Positions 7,228 through 19,252 of a stretch of 64,000 bases of DNA are shown in pieces (positions within the stretch are counted from its first letter, which is position 1; each line of letters begins with the position of its first letter). The stretch comes from Suipraeoptans intestinalis (lineage in GTDB: Bacteria > Bacillota > Clostridia > Lachnospirales > Lachnospiraceae). A program made the translations under genes and the position numbers. The DNA is taken from the NCBI RefSeq assembly GCF_009696485.1, contig NZ_VULY01000018.1, positions 1,003,001-1,067,000 on the forward strand. The letters run 5' to 3'. The notes under the pieces were generated by a model that had not been told where the DNA came from, searched no databases, and saw only the letters and a list, made by a program, of their open reading frames with translations.

Positions 7228-10200
7228 CTATTCTTCTATCAGCATTTCTTCCGTCTGTGCATCCACTTCTTCCAGAATGTCGTCCCAGTCGCTTCTCTCC
7301 TGGGCTCCTTCGGAGGTCAGTTTTACATCCCGGTATTTCCGCATACCCGTTCCTGCCGGGATATGCTTTCCGATGATGACATTCTCCTTCAGACCGATCA
7401 ACGGGTCTACTTTTCCCTTGATGGCCGCTTCCGTAAGCACCTTGGTGGTTTCCTGGAAGGATGCTGCCGACAGGAAGGAATTGGTTGCCAGAGATGCCTT
7501 GGTAATACCAAGCATGATCTGTTCGCCTGTCGCCGGCTCTTTGCCGTCTTTTTCCATTTCGGCATTGACATCTTCGAATTCCAGCCGATCTACGTTGATG
7601 CCCGGCAGGAATTCGGTGTCTCCCGCCTCTTCCACGCGAACCTTCTTCAGCATCTGACGCACGATCACTTCAATATGCTTGTCGTTGATCTCTACACCTT
7701 GCAGACGGTATACGCGCTGTACTTCCTGGATCATATAATCCTGTACGGCACGAAGTCCTTTGATCTTGAGGATATCATGCGGATTTACGCTTCCTTCCGT
7801 CAGCTCGTCTCCTGCCTCCAGCTCCGCTCCGTCCTGGATCTTGATCCTGGAACCGTAGGGAATCAGGTAAGCCTTGGATTCGCCCGTCTCGTTGTTGGTT
7901 ACGATGATCTCCCGTTTTTTCTTGGTGTCGTTGATGGTCGCCGTTCCTGCAAACTCCGTAATAATAGCAAGTCCCTTGGGCTTTCTCGCCTCAAACAGCT
8001 CCTCCACACGAGGAAGACCCTGGGTAATATCGTCTCCTGCCACACCTCCTGTATGGAAGGTTCTCATGGTCAGCTGAGTTCCCGGCTCTCCGATAGACTG
8101 TGCCGCAATAATACCAACAGCTTCTCCCACCTGCACCGGCTCTCCCGTCGCCATATTAGCTCCGTAGCATTTTGCACACACGCCGCTGTGGGAACGACAG
8201 GTCAGGATGGTACGGATCTTGATCTTCTTCAAGGTCTCGCCCTTTTCGTCTACACCCTTCTTCATGATCAGCTCTGCGCGTTTCGGCGTCACCATATGGT
8301 TTGCCTTTACCAGAACGTTTCCTTCTGCATCTTTGATATCTTCGCACAGATAACGTCCGGTGATTCTCTCCTGCAGGCTTTCAATCTCTTCATTTCCATC
8401 CATGAATGCCTTTACATACATACCCGGAATCTCTTTTCCTTCTTCCCGGCAGTCGATCTCGTGAATGATCAATTCCTGGGATACGTCTACCAGACGTCTG
8501 GTCAGATATCCCGAGTCCGCTGTACGAAGCGCCGTATCCGACAGACCTTTTCTTGCTCCGTGGGCAGACATGAAGTATTCCAGTACGTCCAGTCCTTCAC
8601 GGAAGTTGGACTTGATAGGAAGCTCGATGGTCCGTCCCGTCGTGTCTGCCATCAGTCCACGCATACCCGCCAGCTGTTTGATCTGCTTGTCGGAACCACG
8701 GGCTCCGGAGTCCGCCATCATAAAGATGTTGTTGTATTTATCCAGTCCTGTCAGAAGCGCTTCTGTCAGAGCGTCGTCAGTGGCTTTCCAGGTCTCTACC
8801 ACTTCTTTGTAACGCTCTTCCTCTGTGATCAGACCACGGCGGAAGTTTTTGGTGATCTGATCCACCATCTCTTCTGCCTTTCCGATCATCTCCGGCTTCT
8901 GTGGCGGTACCGTCATATCTGAAATGGAAACGGTCATGGCCGCCCTGGTAGAATATTTGTATCCGATGGATTTCACTGCGTCCAGCACCTCTGCCGTCGC
9001 TGTGGATCCGTGGGTATTGATAACCTTCTCCAGAATCTGCTTCAGCTGCTTCTTTCCTACGTGGAAATCCACCTCCAGCAGCAGCTCATTGCCTTCCACC
9101 TCACGATCTACAAAGCCCAGATCCTGCGGAATGATCTCGTTAAACAGGAATCTTCCCAGCGTAGACTCGATCACACCGGATTTCACGGTGCCGTCCGGCA
9201 TCTTTTTGGATACCCGTACCTTAATGATCGAATGAAGGGTAATGGCTTCATTTTCGTAAGCCAGGATCGCCTCGTTCACATTTTTAAAGGTTTTTCCCTC
9301 TCCCTTTACGCCCGGTCTTTCCTGCGTCAGGTAATAGATGCCCAGAACCATGTCCTGAGACGGTACTGCCACCGGACCTCCGTCGGAAGGTTTCAGCAGG
9401 TTGTTGGGAGACAACAAAAGGAAGCGGCACTCTGCCTGCGCCTCCACCGACAGCGGCAGATGGACTGCCATCTGGTCTCCGTCAAAGTCCGCATTATAAG
9501 CGGTACATACCAGCGGATGCAGCTTGATGGCCTTTCCTTCTACCAGGATGGGTTCAAACGCCTGAATTCCCAGACGGTGCAGGGTAGGGGCACGGTTCAG
9601 CATAACCGGATGCTCCTTGATCACATCTTCCAGCACATCCCAGACTTCCGGCTGCAGCCTCTCTACCATCTTCTTTGCATTTTTGATATTGTGCGCGGTA
9701 CCGTTTTGTACCAGTTCTTTCATTACAAATGGTTTAAACAGTTCGATCGCCATTTCCTTGGGCAGACCGCACTGGTAGATCTTCAGCTCGGGGCCTACTA
9801 CGATAACGGAACGTCCGGAGTAGTCCACACGCTTTCCAAGAAGGTTCTGACGGAATCTTCCTGATTTTCCTTTCAGCATATCTGACAGGGATTTCAGCGC
9901 CCGGTTTCCCGGCCCCGTCACCGGACGGCCTCTTCTTCCGTTGTCGATCAGAGCGTCTACCGCTTCCTGCAGCATTCTCTTTTCATTGCGGACAATAATA
10001 TCCGGTGCTCCCAGCTCCAGAAGTCTTCTCAATCGGTTGTTACGGTTGATGATCCTTCTGTACAGGTCGTTCAGATCGGACGTGGCAAACCGACCTCCGT
10101 CCAACTGTACCATCGGTCTCAGATCCGGCGGAATCACCGGTACTGCCGTCATGATCATCCACTCCGGCTTGTTTCCGGACTCTCGGAACGCTTCCACTAC

Positions 10201-10857
10201 TTCCAGGCGCTTTACGATCCTTGCGCGCTTTTGCCCGGTAGCGCCCTTTAAGCCTTCCTGAAGTTCGTGATATTCCTTATCCAGGTCAATGGCCGCCAAA
10301 AGCTCCTGTACCGCCTCGGCTCCCATCCCTGCACGGAAACCGCTTCCCCATTTTTCTCTGGCCTCCTGATACTCCTGCTCAGAAAGTACCTGCTTGTACT
10401 GAAGGTCTGTCTCTCCTTTTTCCAGTACGATATGGGAAGCAAAATACAGAACCTTTTCCAGTGTTCTGGGAGACAGATCCAGGATCAGTCCCATACGGCT
10501 GGGGATTCCCTTAAAATACCAGATATGTGACACCGGGGCTGCCAGGGCAATGTGTCCCATTCTTTCACGTCTTACACTTGCTTTCGTCACCTCTACTCCA
10601 CAGCGGTCACAAACCACGCCTTTATAGCGGATTTTTTTGTAGCGGCCGCAGTGGCATTCCCAGTCCTTGCTGGGTCCGAAGATCCGCTCGCAGAACAGTC
10701 CGTCCCGCTCCGGCTTCAGCGTTCTGTAGTTGATGGTCTCAGGCTTTGTCACTTCACCTCTGGACCATTCCAAAATCTTATCCGGCGATGCCAATCCGAT
10801 TTTGATCGCATCAAACGTCATCGGCTGATAGGATTGTTCTCTGTTAGTTTCTGGCAT
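7228..10857 (-). CDS. rpoC: RNA polymerase subunit beta'
   Basis: Catalytic large subunit of RNA polymerase, 1,209 residues, normal for Clostridia, which lack the long insertions of proteobacteria. The N-terminal zinc site is C68, C70, C83, C86. The catalytic Mg2+ motif NADFDGDQ is at residues 455-462 with D457, D459 and D461. The C-terminal zinc-binding cysteines ([13 protein letters not shown]) and the bridge-helix/trigger-loop segment ([28 protein letters not shown]) are intact. The start ATG follows the rpoB stop by 14 bases. Transcription comes from the rpoB promoter and ends at the hairpin at 7171-7207. Confidence 0.99.
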   Translation of the reverse strand: MPETNREQSYQPMTFDAIKIGLASPDKILEWSRGEVTKPETINYRTLKPERDGLFCERIFGPSKDWECHCGRYKKIRYKGVVCDRCGVEVTKASVRRERMGHIALAAPVSHIWYFKGIPSRMGLILDLSPRTLEKVLYFASHIVLEKGETDLQYKQVLSEQEYQEAREKWGSGFRAGMGAEAVQELLAAIDLDKEYHELQEGLKGATGQKRARIVKRLEVVEAFRESGNKPEWMIMTAVPVIPPDLRPMVQLDGGRFATSDLNDLYRRIINRNNRLRRLLELGAPDIIVRNEKRMLQEAVDALIDNGRRGRPVTGPGNRALKSLSDMLKGKSGRFRQNLLGKRVDYSGRSVIVVGPELKIYQCGLPKEMAIELFKPFVMKELVQNGTAHNIKNAKKMVERLQPEVWDVLEDVIKEHPVMLNRAPTLHRLGIQAFEPILVEGKAIKLHPLVCTAYNADFDGDQMAVHLPLSVEAQAECRFLLLSPNNLLKPSDGGPVAVPSQDMVLGIYYLTQERPGVKGEGKTFKNVNEAILAYENEAITLHSIIKVRVSKKMPDGTVKSGVIESTLGRFLFNEIIPQDLGFVDREVEGNELLLEVDFHVGKKQLKQILEKVINTHGSTATAEVLDAVKSIGYKYSTRAAMTVSISDMTVPPQKPEMIGKAEEMVDQITKNFRRGLITEEERYKEVVETWKATDDALTEALLTGLDKYNNIFMMADSGARGSDKQIKQLAGMRGLMADTTGRTIELPIKSNFREGLDVLEYFMSAHGARKGLSDTALRTADSGYLTRRLVDVSQELIIHEIDCREEGKEIPGMYVKAFMDGNEEIESLQERITGRYLCEDIKDAEGNVLVKANHMVTPKRAELIMKKGVDEKGETLKKIKIRTILTCRSHSGVCAKCYGANMATGEPVQVGEAVGIIAAQSIGEPGTQLTMRTFHTGGVAGDDITQGLPRVEELFEARKPKGLAIITEFAGTATINDTKKKREIIVTNNETGESKAYLIPYGSRIKIQDGAELEAGDELTEGSVNPHDILKIKGLRAVQDYMIQEVQRVYRLQGVEINDKHIEVIVRQMLKKVRVEEAGDTEFLPGINVDRLEFEDVNAEMEKDGKEPATGEQIMLGITKASLATNSFLSAASFQETTKVLTEAAIKGKVDPLIGLKENVIIGKHIPAGTGMRKYRDVKLTSEGAQERSDWDDILEEVDAQTEEMLIEE

Positions 10858-10871
10858 ACTGGCACCCCTTC

Positions 10872-13800
10872 CTACTCTATATCTGACACGTCGTCAAAGT
10901 CTGCATCCTCCTGGAACAGTTCTTCTGATTCGATGTCTACCAACTCTTCATTCTGGAATTCCTGCTCGGTAAATCCCTGTGCTCCGAAGTTTTCCTCTCG
11001 GGTCTGCTTCCAGTCTCCTTCGATCACGGAACGCAGGTCTGACTCTTCGATCTCTACCGTCTCCACGATCTCCACCTCCGTGTTGTCCTCGCGCAGAACT
11101 CTGACATCCAGTCCCAGCGACTGCAGTTCCTTTAGCAGTACCTTGAAGGATTCGGGGATACCCGGCTCCGGAATGTTTTCTCCCTTGATGATCGCTTCGT
11201 ATGTCTTTACACGTCCGATCACGTCGTCAGACTTCACGGTCAGGATCTCCTGCAAGGTGTAAGAAGCGCCATAAGCCTCCAGCGCCCATACTTCCATCTC
11301 TCCGAAACGCTGTCCGCCAAACTGGGCTTTTCCTCCCAGCGGCTGCTGTGTAACCAGAGAGTACGGGCCGGTAGAACGGGCATGGATCTTGTCGTCTACC
11401 AGGTGGTGGAGCTTCAGGTAGTGCATGTGTCCAATGGTAACCGGACTGTCAAAGTATTCCCCGGTACGTCCGTCTCTTAAGCGAACCTTTCCGTCTCTGG
11501 AAATGGGTACGCCCTTCCAGAGCTTTCTGTGTTCTCTATTGTCCGACAGATACTGCAGTACCTCCGGCAGCAGTTCGTCTTTATGCTTTGCTTCAAACTC
11601 CTCCCAGGTCAGGTTGACATAATCGTTTGCCAAATCCAGCGTGTCCATAATATCATTTTCGTTGGCTCCGTCAAATACCGGCGTTGCGATATTGAATCCC
11701 AGCGCCTTGGCAGCCAGTGACAGATGGATCTCCAGCACCTGTCCGATGTTCATACGAGACGGCACTCCCAACGGATTCAGCACGATATCCAGCGGGCGCC
11801 CGTTTGGCAAAAACGGCATGTCTTCCACCGGCAGCACCCGGGAAACTACACCCTTGTTTCCGTGACGTCCCGCCATCTTGTCTCCCACAGAAAGCTTTCT
11901 CTTCTGGGCGATGTAAATGCGCACCGCCTGATTGACTCCCGGAGACAGCTCATCTCCGTTTTCCCGCGTAAAGATCTTGGCGTCCACCACGATTCCGTAT
12001 TCTCCATGTGGCACTTTCAAAGAAGTGTCCCGGACTTCTCTTGCTTTTTCTCCAAAGATGGCCCGCAGCAGTCTTTCCTCTGCCGTCAGCTCCGTTTCTC
12101 CCTTCGGCGTTACCTTTCCTACCAGAATGTCTCCCGCACGCACTTCGGCACCGATGCGGATGATTCCTCTCTCGTCCAGGTTCTTGAGGGCGTCGTCTCC
12201 CACTCCCGGAATATCTCTGGTGATCTCCTCGGATCCCAGCTTGGTATCCCTGGCTTCTGCTTCATACTCTTCGATATGCACAGAAGTATATACATCCTCC
12301 TGCACCAGTCTCTCACTGAGCAGGACTGCATCTTCGTAGTTGTAACCTTCCCAGGTCATAAATCCGATCAGCGGATTTTTCCCCAGCGCCATCTCTCCGT
12401 TGGAAGTAGACGGTCCGTCTGCGATCACTTCTCCTGCCTCTACCTGATCCCCTTTCAGCACGATCGGTCTCTGGTTGTAGCAGTTGCTCTGGTTGCTTCG
12501 CAAGAACTTGGTCAGCTTGTATTTTCTCAAATTGCCGTCTTCTTCACGAATGGTAATCTCTGAAGAAGTGGATCTTTCCACCACGCCCGCCTTCTCTGCG
12601 ATCACACATACCCCTGAGTCAACGGCCGCTTTTTCTTCCATTCCCGTTCCCACTACCGGTGCTTCCGTCACCAGAAGCGGCACGCTCTGACGCTGCATGT
12701 TGGATCCCATCAGCGCACGGTTGGCATCGTCGTTTTCCAGGAAAGGAATCAGCGCTGTCGCCACGGAGAATACCATCTTGGGTGATACGTCCATGTATTC
12801 AAACCGCTTTTTCTCATACTCCTGCGTTTCGTCACGATAACGTCCGGAAACGTTCTTATGAAGGAAGTGTCCCTCCGCATCCAGCGGCTCATTGGCCTGT
12901 GCCACATGGTACTTGTCTTCTTCGTCTGCTGTCATGTAGACAACTTCTTCCGTTACCACCGGATTTTCCGGATCCTCCCGGTTGATCTTACGATAAGGCG
13001 CCTCAATAAAGCCATATTGATTGATCCTTGCGTAAGTTGCCAGGGAGTTGATCAAACCGATATTGGGACCTTCCGGCGTCTCGATCGGACACATTCTTCC
13101 ATAATGGGAATAGTGTACGTCACGCACCTCGAATCCTGCCCGGTCCCTGGAAAGTCCTCCCGGTCCCAAGGCGGACAGACGCCTCTTGTGGGTCAGCTCG
13201 CCCAGCGGGTTGTTCTGATCCATAAACTGGGACAGCTGGGAAGATCCGAAGAATTCCTTCACCGCTGCCGTCACCGGCTTGATATTGATCAGAGACTGGG
13301 GAGAGATCCCCTCCAGATCCTGCGTCGTCATTCTTTCTCTGACTACCCTCTCCAGTCTGGACAGACCAATCCTGTACTGGTTCTGCAAAAGCTCTCCTAC
13401 TGAACGGATCCTTCTGTTGCCCAGGTGGTCGATATCATCGTCGGTACCAAGATCGTACTCCAGATGCATGTTATAGTTAATGGAAGCAAAGATATCTTCC
13501 CTTGTGATATGCTTTGGTATCAGGTCGTGAATGTCTCTTCTGATAGCCGCCTTCAGCTCTTCTATGTCTCCTGCCGTTTCCTGCAGAATACCCTCCAGCA
13601 CCGGATAGTATACCAGCTCTGTCACGCCCAGCTCCGCCGGATCCACATCGACAACGGCAGACAGATCCACCATCATATTGGAAAGAACCTTAATGTTTCT
13701 CTCCTCTTCTTCATTTTTGATCCACACATAGGGAACTGCCTCGTTCTGAATCTGATCTGCCAGTTCCAGCGTCACCTTATCTCCTGCCTGTGCGATCACT

Positions 13801-14714
13801 TTGCCTGTCACACGGCTTGCCACATCCTCTGCCAGGACCCGGCCCGTAATACGGTTCTTCAACGCCAGCTTCTTATTGAACTTATATCTTCCCACCTTTG
13901 CCAGATCATAGCGGCGAGGGTCAAAAAACATACTGTTGATCAGGCTTTCTGCACTGTCCACCGCCAGAGGCTCTCCCGGCCGGATCTTCTTATAAAGCTC
14001 CAGAAGCCCTTCCTGGTAATTGGTAGCCGCATCCTTTTCAAAGCTCGCCAAAATCTTCGGCTCCTCGCCGAACAGTTCTATGATTTCCGGGTTTGTCCCT
14101 ACGTTTAATGCACGAATCAATACGGTGATGGGTACTTTTCTCGTTCTGTCTACACGCACATAGAAAACGTCATTGGAATCCGTCTCGTACTCCAGCCACG
14201 CTCCTCTGCTGGGAATCACTGTTGAGGAATACAGCTTCTTCCCGACCTTATCATGTGCAACCGCATAATAGATCCCCGGAGAACGCACCAGCTGGCTTAC
14301 GATAACACGCTCTGCTCCGTTGATCACGAAGGTTCCCGTGTCTGTCATAAGCGGCAGGTCTCCCATAAAGATCTCATGCTCGTTGATCTCTTCCGCTTCC
14401 CTGTTGTGAAGCCTGACTCTGACCTTAAGAGGCGCCGCATAAGTCGCATCTCTTTCCTTGCATTCCTCGATGGTGTACTTCACATCGTTCTCACACAAGG
14501 TAAAATCAACAAATTCCAGACTCAAATGACCGCTGTAATCAGCAATCGGGGAAATGTCTTCAAAGACTTCTTTCAGTCCTTCATCCAGAAACCACTGATA
14601 AGAATCCTTCTGGACTTCTATCAGATTGGGCATCTGAAGCACTTCCTTTTGTCTGGAATAACTCATGCGTGAACTTTTTCCGCTTTTAATGGGATAAATT
14701 CTGTTTTTCTCCAT
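10872..14714 (-). CDS. rpoB: RNA polymerase subunit beta
   Basis: 1,280 residues. Forms the other half of the RNA polymerase active-site cleft. The rifampicin-binding cluster ([23 protein letters not shown], then LSALGPGG, roughly residues 490-525) is wild type at the Gln, Asp, His and Ser positions usually mutated in resistance. The C-terminal region ([28 protein letters not shown]) is intact, and an acidic tail follows. The ATG at 14712-14714 has a GAGGAGTG site 12 bases before it; a later in-frame Met would give a slightly shorter N-terminus. The usual rplJ-rplL genes are not directly upstream; instead there is a separate promoter after the dus gene. Confidence 0.99.
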   Translation of the reverse strand: MEKNRIYPIKSGKSSRMSYSRQKEVLQMPNLIEVQKDSYQWFLDEGLKEVFEDISPIADYSGHLSLEFVDFTLCENDVKYTIEECKERDATYAAPLKVRVRLHNREAEEINEHEIFMGDLPLMTDTGTFVINGAERVIVSQLVRSPGIYYAVAHDKVGKKLYSSTVIPSRGAWLEYETDSNDVFYVRVDRTRKVPITVLIRALNVGTNPEIIELFGEEPKILASFEKDAATNYQEGLLELYKKIRPGEPLAVDSAESLINSMFFDPRRYDLAKVGRYKFNKKLALKNRITGRVLAEDVASRVTGKVIAQAGDKVTLELADQIQNEAVPYVWIKNEEEERNIKVLSNMMVDLSAVVDVDPAELGVTELVYYPVLEGILQETAGDIEELKAAIRRDIHDLIPKHITREDIFASINYNMHLEYDLGTDDDIDHLGNRRIRSVGELLQNQYRIGLSRLERVVRERMTTQDLEGISPQSLINIKPVTAAVKEFFGSSQLSQFMDQNNPLGELTHKRRLSALGPGGLSRDRAGFEVRDVHYSHYGRMCPIETPEGPNIGLINSLATYARINQYGFIEAPYRKINREDPENPVVTEEVVYMTADEEDKYHVAQANEPLDAEGHFLHKNVSGRYRDETQEYEKKRFEYMDVSPKMVFSVATALIPFLENDDANRALMGSNMQRQSVPLLVTEAPVVGTGMEEKAAVDSGVCVIAEKAGVVERSTSSEITIREEDGNLRKYKLTKFLRSNQSNCYNQRPIVLKGDQVEAGEVIADGPSTSNGEMALGKNPLIGFMTWEGYNYEDAVLLSERLVQEDVYTSVHIEEYEAEARDTKLGSEEITRDIPGVGDDALKNLDERGIIRIGAEVRAGDILVGKVTPKGETELTAEERLLRAIFGEKAREVRDTSLKVPHGEYGIVVDAKIFTRENGDELSPGVNQAVRIYIAQKRKLSVGDKMAGRHGNKGVVSRVLPVEDMPFLPNGRPLDIVLNPLGVPSRMNIGQVLEIHLSLAAKALGFNIATPVFDGANENDIMDTLDLANDYVNLTWEEFEAKHKDELLPEVLQYLSDNREHRKLWKGVPISRDGKVRLRDGRTGEYFDSPVTIGHMHYLKLHHLVDDKIHARSTGPYSLVTQQPLGGKAQFGGQRFGEMEVWALEAYGASYTLQEILTVKSDDVIGRVKTYEAIIKGENIPEPGIPESFKVLLKELQSLGLDVRVLREDNTEVEIVETVEIEESDLRSVIEGDWKQTREENFGAQGFTEQEFQNEELVDIESEELFQEDADFDDVSDIE

Positions 14715-14850
14715 ATGAACGTTTCACTCCTCATCTATTTTTTCGTGGCCGACAGGTGGCTTTAACGTAAAGCAAAAACCCTTAAAATATCTTGAGTTTT
14801 TATAAATCACGCAAAATTATGGCATAACTTGCCACAATAGTGCATTTTTA

Positions 14851-14880
14851 AGGATAACACAAATTATTTTCTTCTGTCAA
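14851..14880 (-). promoter_or_regulatory. Sigma-A promoter of rpoBC
   Basis: On the minus strand, TTGACA (14875-14880), an 18-base spacer, and TATCCT (14851-14856). This leaves a 5' untranslated leader of about 130 bases before rpoB, in which I see no recognised element. Confidence 0.65.
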
Positions 14881-14967
14881 GGCTCTTTCTCCATCTTTTT
14901 TCTCTCTGCTTTTTCCCGGATCCTCCCCTCTTTTCTTTCCCTTTCTCTTGGCATCACAGGCTTTTCC

Positions 14968-15924
14968 CTACAGTCTTTTATACAGCAGTTCTTCCAGTGC
15001 TTCCCTGCTTTCCGTATGGTTGATCTCATCCCGAAGCTTGGAGGAGCCCTCCAGTCCTTTGGTATACCACGCCACATGCTTTCGCATTTCCCGCACTGCC
15101 AAATACTCTCCCTTCTGTTCCATTAAAAGCTCCATATGCCGCAGCATCATATCCCGGATCTGACATTTTGTAGGTCTGTCCGGGATTCTCCCCGTCTCGC
15201 TGTATGCTTTTAATTCCCGAAAGATCCAGGGATTCCCCTGGGCCGCACGCCCGATCATCACTCCATCGCAGCCCGTTTCTTTTTGCATCTGCACCGCTTT
15301 TTCTGCGGACGTTACGTCTCCGTTCCCAATGACCGGTATGGATACCGCCTCCTTCACCTTTCGGATAATATCCCAGTCCGCCTTTCCGGAATAATACTGT
15401 TCTCTGGTCCTTCCGTGGACGGCGACCGCCGCTCCTCCTGCCTCTTCTATTACCCTGGCAATCTCCGGTGCATTGATGCAGTCCTCATCAAATCCTTTTC
15501 GGATTTTTACCGTTACCGGCTTTTTCAACGCCCGAACTGTCTGAGACACGATCTGATACACCAGTTTAGGCTGCTTCATCAGAGCGGATCCCTCTCCGTT
15601 TTTTACGATCTTTGGCACCGGGCATCCCATATTGATGTCCAGGATCTGAAAGGGCAGCTCCTCGATCTCCTTTGCCACCATACTGATGGTATCCGGTTCC
15701 GAGCCAAACAGCTGCAAGGATACCGGCCGTTCCTTTTCATGAATGGAAAGCAGCAGCCTGGTATTGGCATTTTTGTATTTCAGCGCTTTGGCGCTGATCA
15801 TTTCCATACACAAAAGACCCGCTCCCTGCTCCGCACACAAAAGGCGGAAGGGCAGATCCGTCACTCCCGCCATCGGCGCCAATATATAGGGATGTTTTAA
15901 TGTAACCGTTCCAATCTGCAGCAT
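14968..15924 (-). CDS. dusB: tRNA-dihydrouridine synthase (DusB type)
   Basis: FMN enzyme that reduces uridine to dihydrouridine in tRNA. About 318 residues from MLQIGTVTLKHPYILAPMAGVTD. Visible motifs are APMAGVTD (flavin binding), the catalytic-cysteine segment NMGCPVPKIV, the KIRKGFDE strand, HGRTREQYYSG and GNGDVTSAEKA. I start at the ATG at 15922-15924, which follows AAGGATAAAACG; ATG 15942 and an upstream 15996 are in frame, but add only basic residues. It is the last gene of the operon that starts at the NfeD gene. About 110 bases separate it from coaX. Confidence 0.95.
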   Translation of the reverse strand: MLQIGTVTLKHPYILAPMAGVTDLPFRLLCAEQGAGLLCMEMISAKALKYKNANTRLLLSIHEKERPVSLQLFGSEPDTISMVAKEIEELPFQILDINMGCPVPKIVKNGEGSALMKQPKLVYQIVSQTVRALKKPVTVKIRKGFDEDCINAPEIARVIEEAGGAAVAVHGRTREQYYSGKADWDIIRKVKEAVSIPVIGNGDVTSAEKAVQMQKETGCDGVMIGRAAQGNPWIFRELKAYSETGRIPDRPTKCQIRDMMLRHMELLMEQKGEYLAVREMRKHVAWYTKGLEGSSKLRDEINHTESREALEELLYKRL

Positions 15925-16035
15925 CGTTTTATCCTTCTTCATCTCTTTTTTCTTGTTTTGTCCTGATCTTTGTCCGTTTCCCCCGGAGCCATACATATCC
16001 CCGCTCTTTCCGGTTTTTTTCCTTGCCCCTGCCCT

Positions 16036-16821
16036 TTAACGGTTTTTTCTGAGTCCCTTGTTTTTTTCATACAGGATCCTGAGACCCTTCAGTGTCAGCT
16101 CTGCGTCATAGATGTCAATACAGTCTGTCTCCGCCGCAATGATTCGTCCCAGTCCGCCACTGGCAACGACCTTTGCCTGCTGGTAGCCCGATTCTTTCTT
16201 GATCCGGCTGACAATGTATTCTGTCTGTCCGATCTGGCCGTAGACCAGTCCCGCCTGCATACTGGAGATCGTCTCCTTCGCCAGGATGGACTCCGGCTTT
16301 TTGATCTCTATAGCCGGAAGAAGCGCCGCCTGCCCCCACATCGCCTGTGCAGAGGTGCGGATCCCCGGTGCGATCACCGCCGATTCAAACGTACCGTCCG
16401 GTCCTACCAGATCATAGGTGGTGGCTGTCCCGTAGTCAATTACGATCACCGGACCGCCGTGAAGCGTGTAGGCCGCTACCGCGTCCACGATCCGATCCGC
16501 TCCCACCTGTCTGGGATTTTCTGTGACGATGCGGATGCCTGTCTTGATCCCCGCCGACACCACCAGCGGAGTTACATGAAAATATTTAATGATGGCGCTC
16601 CCCAGAGAATGCATGATATCCGGAACCACCGACGCAATGATCACCGAATCGATCTCATCGCTGGGCAGCCCCTGCCGCTCCACCATCTCCTTCAGCGTGA
16701 TCCCGTACTCATCCGAAGTCCTCTTGATCTTTGTGGTCAACCGAAAAGTCCCGTACAGTTTTTCCCCCCGGAACACTCCCAGCGTAATATTTGTATTTCC
16801 GGCATCAATTACCAGCAGCAT
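16036..16821 (-). CDS. coaX: Type III pantothenate kinase
   Basis: Phosphorylates pantothenate, the first step of coenzyme A synthesis. 261 residues. The ASKHA-fold motifs are present: [11 protein letters not shown] (phosphate 1, D6), the [12 protein letters not shown] pantothenate loop, and [10 protein letters not shown] (phosphate 2). Type III enzymes need a monovalent cation and are not feedback inhibited by CoA. The gene begins 2 bases after the stop of the small gene upstream, so translation is probably coupled. It is commonly beside birA and dus in Firmicutes, as here. Confidence 0.97.
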   Translation of the reverse strand: MLLVIDAGNTNITLGVFRGEKLYGTFRLTTKIKRTSDEYGITLKEMVERQGLPSDEIDSVIIASVVPDIMHSLGSAIIKYFHVTPLVVSAGIKTGIRIVTENPRQVGADRIVDAVAAYTLHGGPVIVIDYGTATTYDLVGPDGTFESAVIAPGIRTSAQAMWGQAALLPAIEIKKPESILAKETISSMQAGLVYGQIGQTEYIVSRIKKESGYQQAKVVASGGLGRIIAAETDCIDIYDAELTLKGLRILYEKNKGLRKNR

Positions 16822-16823
16822 GT

Positions 16824-17171
16824 CTATTCCTCCTCTTTCTGAACAAATACCCGGTAAAACATCTGTAAGGATTCCAAAAGATCCTGCTGGTTCCTTTGTA
16901 TCTCCTTGATCTTCAGCTGACTCCCGATCTCGTCAAATGAAAAGTCGTCCGGTTGGCTCATCACCTCAAACTGCAGCGTTCCTTCCTCATCAAACACCAA
17001 TGTCAGAATCCCTCCCACATCTGCCACATAAAGCACACAAAGAATCTGCAGCTCTTCCTGTACGTGGGTGGGAAGCTGCGCAAAGTCGGGATTGAAATAA
17101 TATTTTTCTTCGTAAGAATTGGCTCCGCAGAGCACCACTTTTTTGTATCCGTCTTCTCTATATGTATCCAT
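16824..17171 (-). CDS. Small conserved protein of unknown function
   Basis: 115 residues, acidic, with no membrane segment or signal peptide. It begins [28 protein letters not shown], contains [22 protein letters not shown] in the middle, and ends in a helical segment with EEE. It overlaps the birA stop by 14 bases and sits 2 bases before coaX, so it is clearly part of the operon. Similar proteins appear at this birA-coaX position in Lachnospiraceae; I do not know a function. The composition matches the neighbours, so there is no sign of transfer. Confidence 0.85.
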   Translation of the reverse strand: MDTYREDGYKKVVLCGANSYEEKYYFNPDFAQLPTHVQEELQILCVLYVADVGGILTLVFDEEGTLQFEVMSQPDDFSFDEIGSQLKIKEIQRNQQDLLESLQMFYRVFVQKEEE

Positions 17172-18141
17172 ATATCCCCCTTACCGAAACTTCTCCTGCA
17201 AACACGCTCCGTATGCTCTGATCTTCCAGCCGGACCAGCAGATCCCCTTTTGGAGAAATCCCCAGTGCTATGCCGTCAAAGGATTCCTTGCCATCCTGTA
17301 CCCTGACCGGTCTTCCTGTGTTGACCAGTCGCTTCTCATATTCTGTTCGAAACCGTGACAGGCTGCCTCCCTCTTTGCAAAAGACCTCATAGCTTTGCTC
17401 AAATTTTTCCAGCAGGGCGGCGATCAGCCGGCTTCTGTCTGCCCTGATCCCTGTTTCCAGCCAGAAAGAGGTTGCCTTTTCAGACAGCTCTCCCGCAAAT
17501 TGTGTCTGGTTCAGATTCATCCCTACCCCTACCACTACGTGATGGATATAATCCACCTGTGCCGTCATTTCCGTCAGGATCCCGCAAACTTTCTTTCCAT
17601 TCATTACAATGTCATTGGGCCACTTGATTTTCACCGGCTCCGTCGTCAGTTCCTGCAGGCTTTCTGCCACACAAAGCGCCATAAGGAGCGTGATCCCGGA
17701 AGCATGGTCCGGCGGTACGGTCGGCCTTAGAAGCAAAGACATATAGATCCCGCCCTCCTGAGGCGACTCCCACTGCCGCCCCCGCCGGCCTCTGCCTGCC
17801 ACCTGCTCCTTTGCCACCACTAAGACCCCTTCCTCTTCTCCTCTGCTTCCTGCCAGGGCAGCCTGTATATTGGTGGAATCTGTGGATTCCAGAAAAAGGA
17901 TCTTCTTTCCGGCCCACTTCGTTTTCCGCCTGCTTTCGATCCCTACTTTGGAAAACTCTTCCGGCTCTCCCAGTAAACGGTAGCCTTTATTACGCACCGC
18001 CTCGATGATATATCCTTGCTGTTTCAACTGTTCCACGACCTTCCAGACAGCCGTCCTTGATACCTGGAACGTTTCACACAATTCCTGTCCCGAGACATAT
18101 CCCTTCCGTTCTCTTAGGACCTTTACGATAGCCGCCTTCAT
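17158..18141 (-). CDS. birA: Biotin operon repressor / biotin-protein ligase
   Basis: Bifunctional protein that attaches biotin to carboxylase carrier domains and represses biotin genes. 327 residues. An N-terminal winged helix (residues 1-60: VSGQELCETFQVSRTAVWKVVEQLK) is followed by the catalytic domain with the biotinyl-AMP loop GRGRRGRQW (116-124) and KWPNDIVMNGKKVCGILTE. The C-terminal SH3-like domain is present. The winged helix makes it a regulator as well as a ligase. It overlaps the patatin-like gene by 4 bases (ATGA type) and the next small gene by 14. Confidence 0.96.
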   Translation of the reverse strand: MKAAIVKVLRERKGYVSGQELCETFQVSRTAVWKVVEQLKQQGYIIEAVRNKGYRLLGEPEEFSKVGIESRRKTKWAGKKILFLESTDSTNIQAALAGSRGEEEGVLVVAKEQVAGRGRRGRQWESPQEGGIYMSLLLRPTVPPDHASGITLLMALCVAESLQELTTEPVKIKWPNDIVMNGKKVCGILTEMTAQVDYIHHVVVGVGMNLNQTQFAGELSEKATSFWLETGIRADRSRLIAALLEKFEQSYEVFCKEGGSLSRFRTEYEKRLVNTGRPVRVQDGKESFDGIALGISPKGDLLVRLEDQSIRSVFAGEVSVRGIYGYI

Positions 18142-19250
18142 AGTCCCTCCTGTGTTTTTATGATTTGTCCCGCCCTTTCCAGGTATTCCATAAATCTGGG
18201 CAGTCTTCTGTCTTCCTTGCTCCGCTTCTGCTCCACCTTTTCCAGCAGTTCCTTCACCGTATAGACGTGGTACTTCTGTACCCGCAGAAGCTTCGCTGCC
18301 GCCTCCAGCATTCCAAGAAACAGCTCTTTGTCCGTACTTCTGGGTGGAAGCTTCAGTTCCAGAAGGATCTCCGCCTTTTCTATGTCGCGAAATCCGCTCA
18401 TCACTTCCCTGTAAAATTCATCGTCCCAGCACTGCTCTAGATAATAGATGTGCCCTTCCAGTCCGTACAGCATCCGTTTGGCGTCATAATAGCCGATCTT
18501 CAGGTTCTGGGCACTCCTCTTGGCAGAAAACTCCAGGATACTTCCCAAACGAACCCGGGGCGCTACCCGGTAAAACGTTCCGTCTTCCGGAAAATGGACT
18601 TTCGGGATTCTTCCCGGTCCGTAAATCCTCACTTCGATAATATCCTTGTAGCCTCTTTTCAAAAGAGCATTGACAGGAACATTGTTCACTGCGCCTCCAT
18701 CCACATACCGGCTGCCATGCAGCGGCTCATTTTTAAATCCGATCAGGTAGGCACTGGCCAGCAGAAAGTCACAGAGAAGTCCTTCCGGAATCTCTGAAAG
18801 AGACAGATCCAGTTCCTCCATGTCCGAAAGGCAAAACGTCTGCAGGCAAAATTCTTTTCCGCAATTTCGAATGCGGTCTTCCTCCACCACACTCCGGATC
18901 AGATTTCTTAAGGGGGTAATATCCACTCCTCCCTCCCGTATCACACGCAGTCCTGCATTCACCACTTCCTTAAACGGTTGCCCCTTTTGGAACAGGCTTT
19001 CCATCCAGGCATCGTCCACATCCATGACCTTGGAAAAGGAGATTTCCTTCCAGATGCTTTCTGCCAGTTCCACGTCTCCCATACAAACAAGGGCGCCGTT
19101 TAAGGCGCCCACGGATGTTCCTGCTACCGCATTGATCTTCAGGCCGGCCTCCGCCAGAGCTTTCCAGGCTCCTGCCTGGTAAGCTCCTCTGGCTCCGCCC
19201 CCGTCAAATACCAGACCGTATTCCTTCTCCATGTCTATCACAGGTTTCAT
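18138..19250 (-). CDS. Patatin-like phospholipase family protein
   Basis: 370 residues. The glycine-rich oxyanion loop DGGGARGAYQ (residues 16-25), the nucleophile elbow GTSVG with S46, and the catalytic Asp in YVDGGAVNN near residue 188 form the Ser-Asp dyad of patatin lipid acyl hydrolases. There is no signal peptide, so it is probably cytosolic or membrane-associated. A C-terminal helical region of about 120 residues follows the catalytic domain. Located between an SPFH membrane-scaffold protein and birA, with a 2-base gap on one side and a 4-base overlap on the other; the company suggests a role in membrane lipid turnover, which is inference. Confidence 0.92.
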   Translation of the reverse strand: MKPVIDMEKEYGLVFDGGGARGAYQAGAWKALAEAGLKINAVAGTSVGALNGALVCMGDVELAESIWKEISFSKVMDVDDAWMESLFQKGQPFKEVVNAGLRVIREGGVDITPLRNLIRSVVEEDRIRNCGKEFCLQTFCLSDMEELDLSLSEIPEGLLCDFLLASAYLIGFKNEPLHGSRYVDGGAVNNVPVNALLKRGYKDIIEVRIYGPGRIPKVHFPEDGTFYRVAPRVRLGSILEFSAKRSAQNLKIGYYDAKRMLYGLEGHIYYLEQCWDDEFYREVMSGFRDIEKAEILLELKLPPRSTDKELFLGMLEAAAKLLRVQKYHVYTVKELLEKVEQKRSKEDRRLPRFMEYLERAGQIIKTQEGL

Positions 19251-19252
19251 CT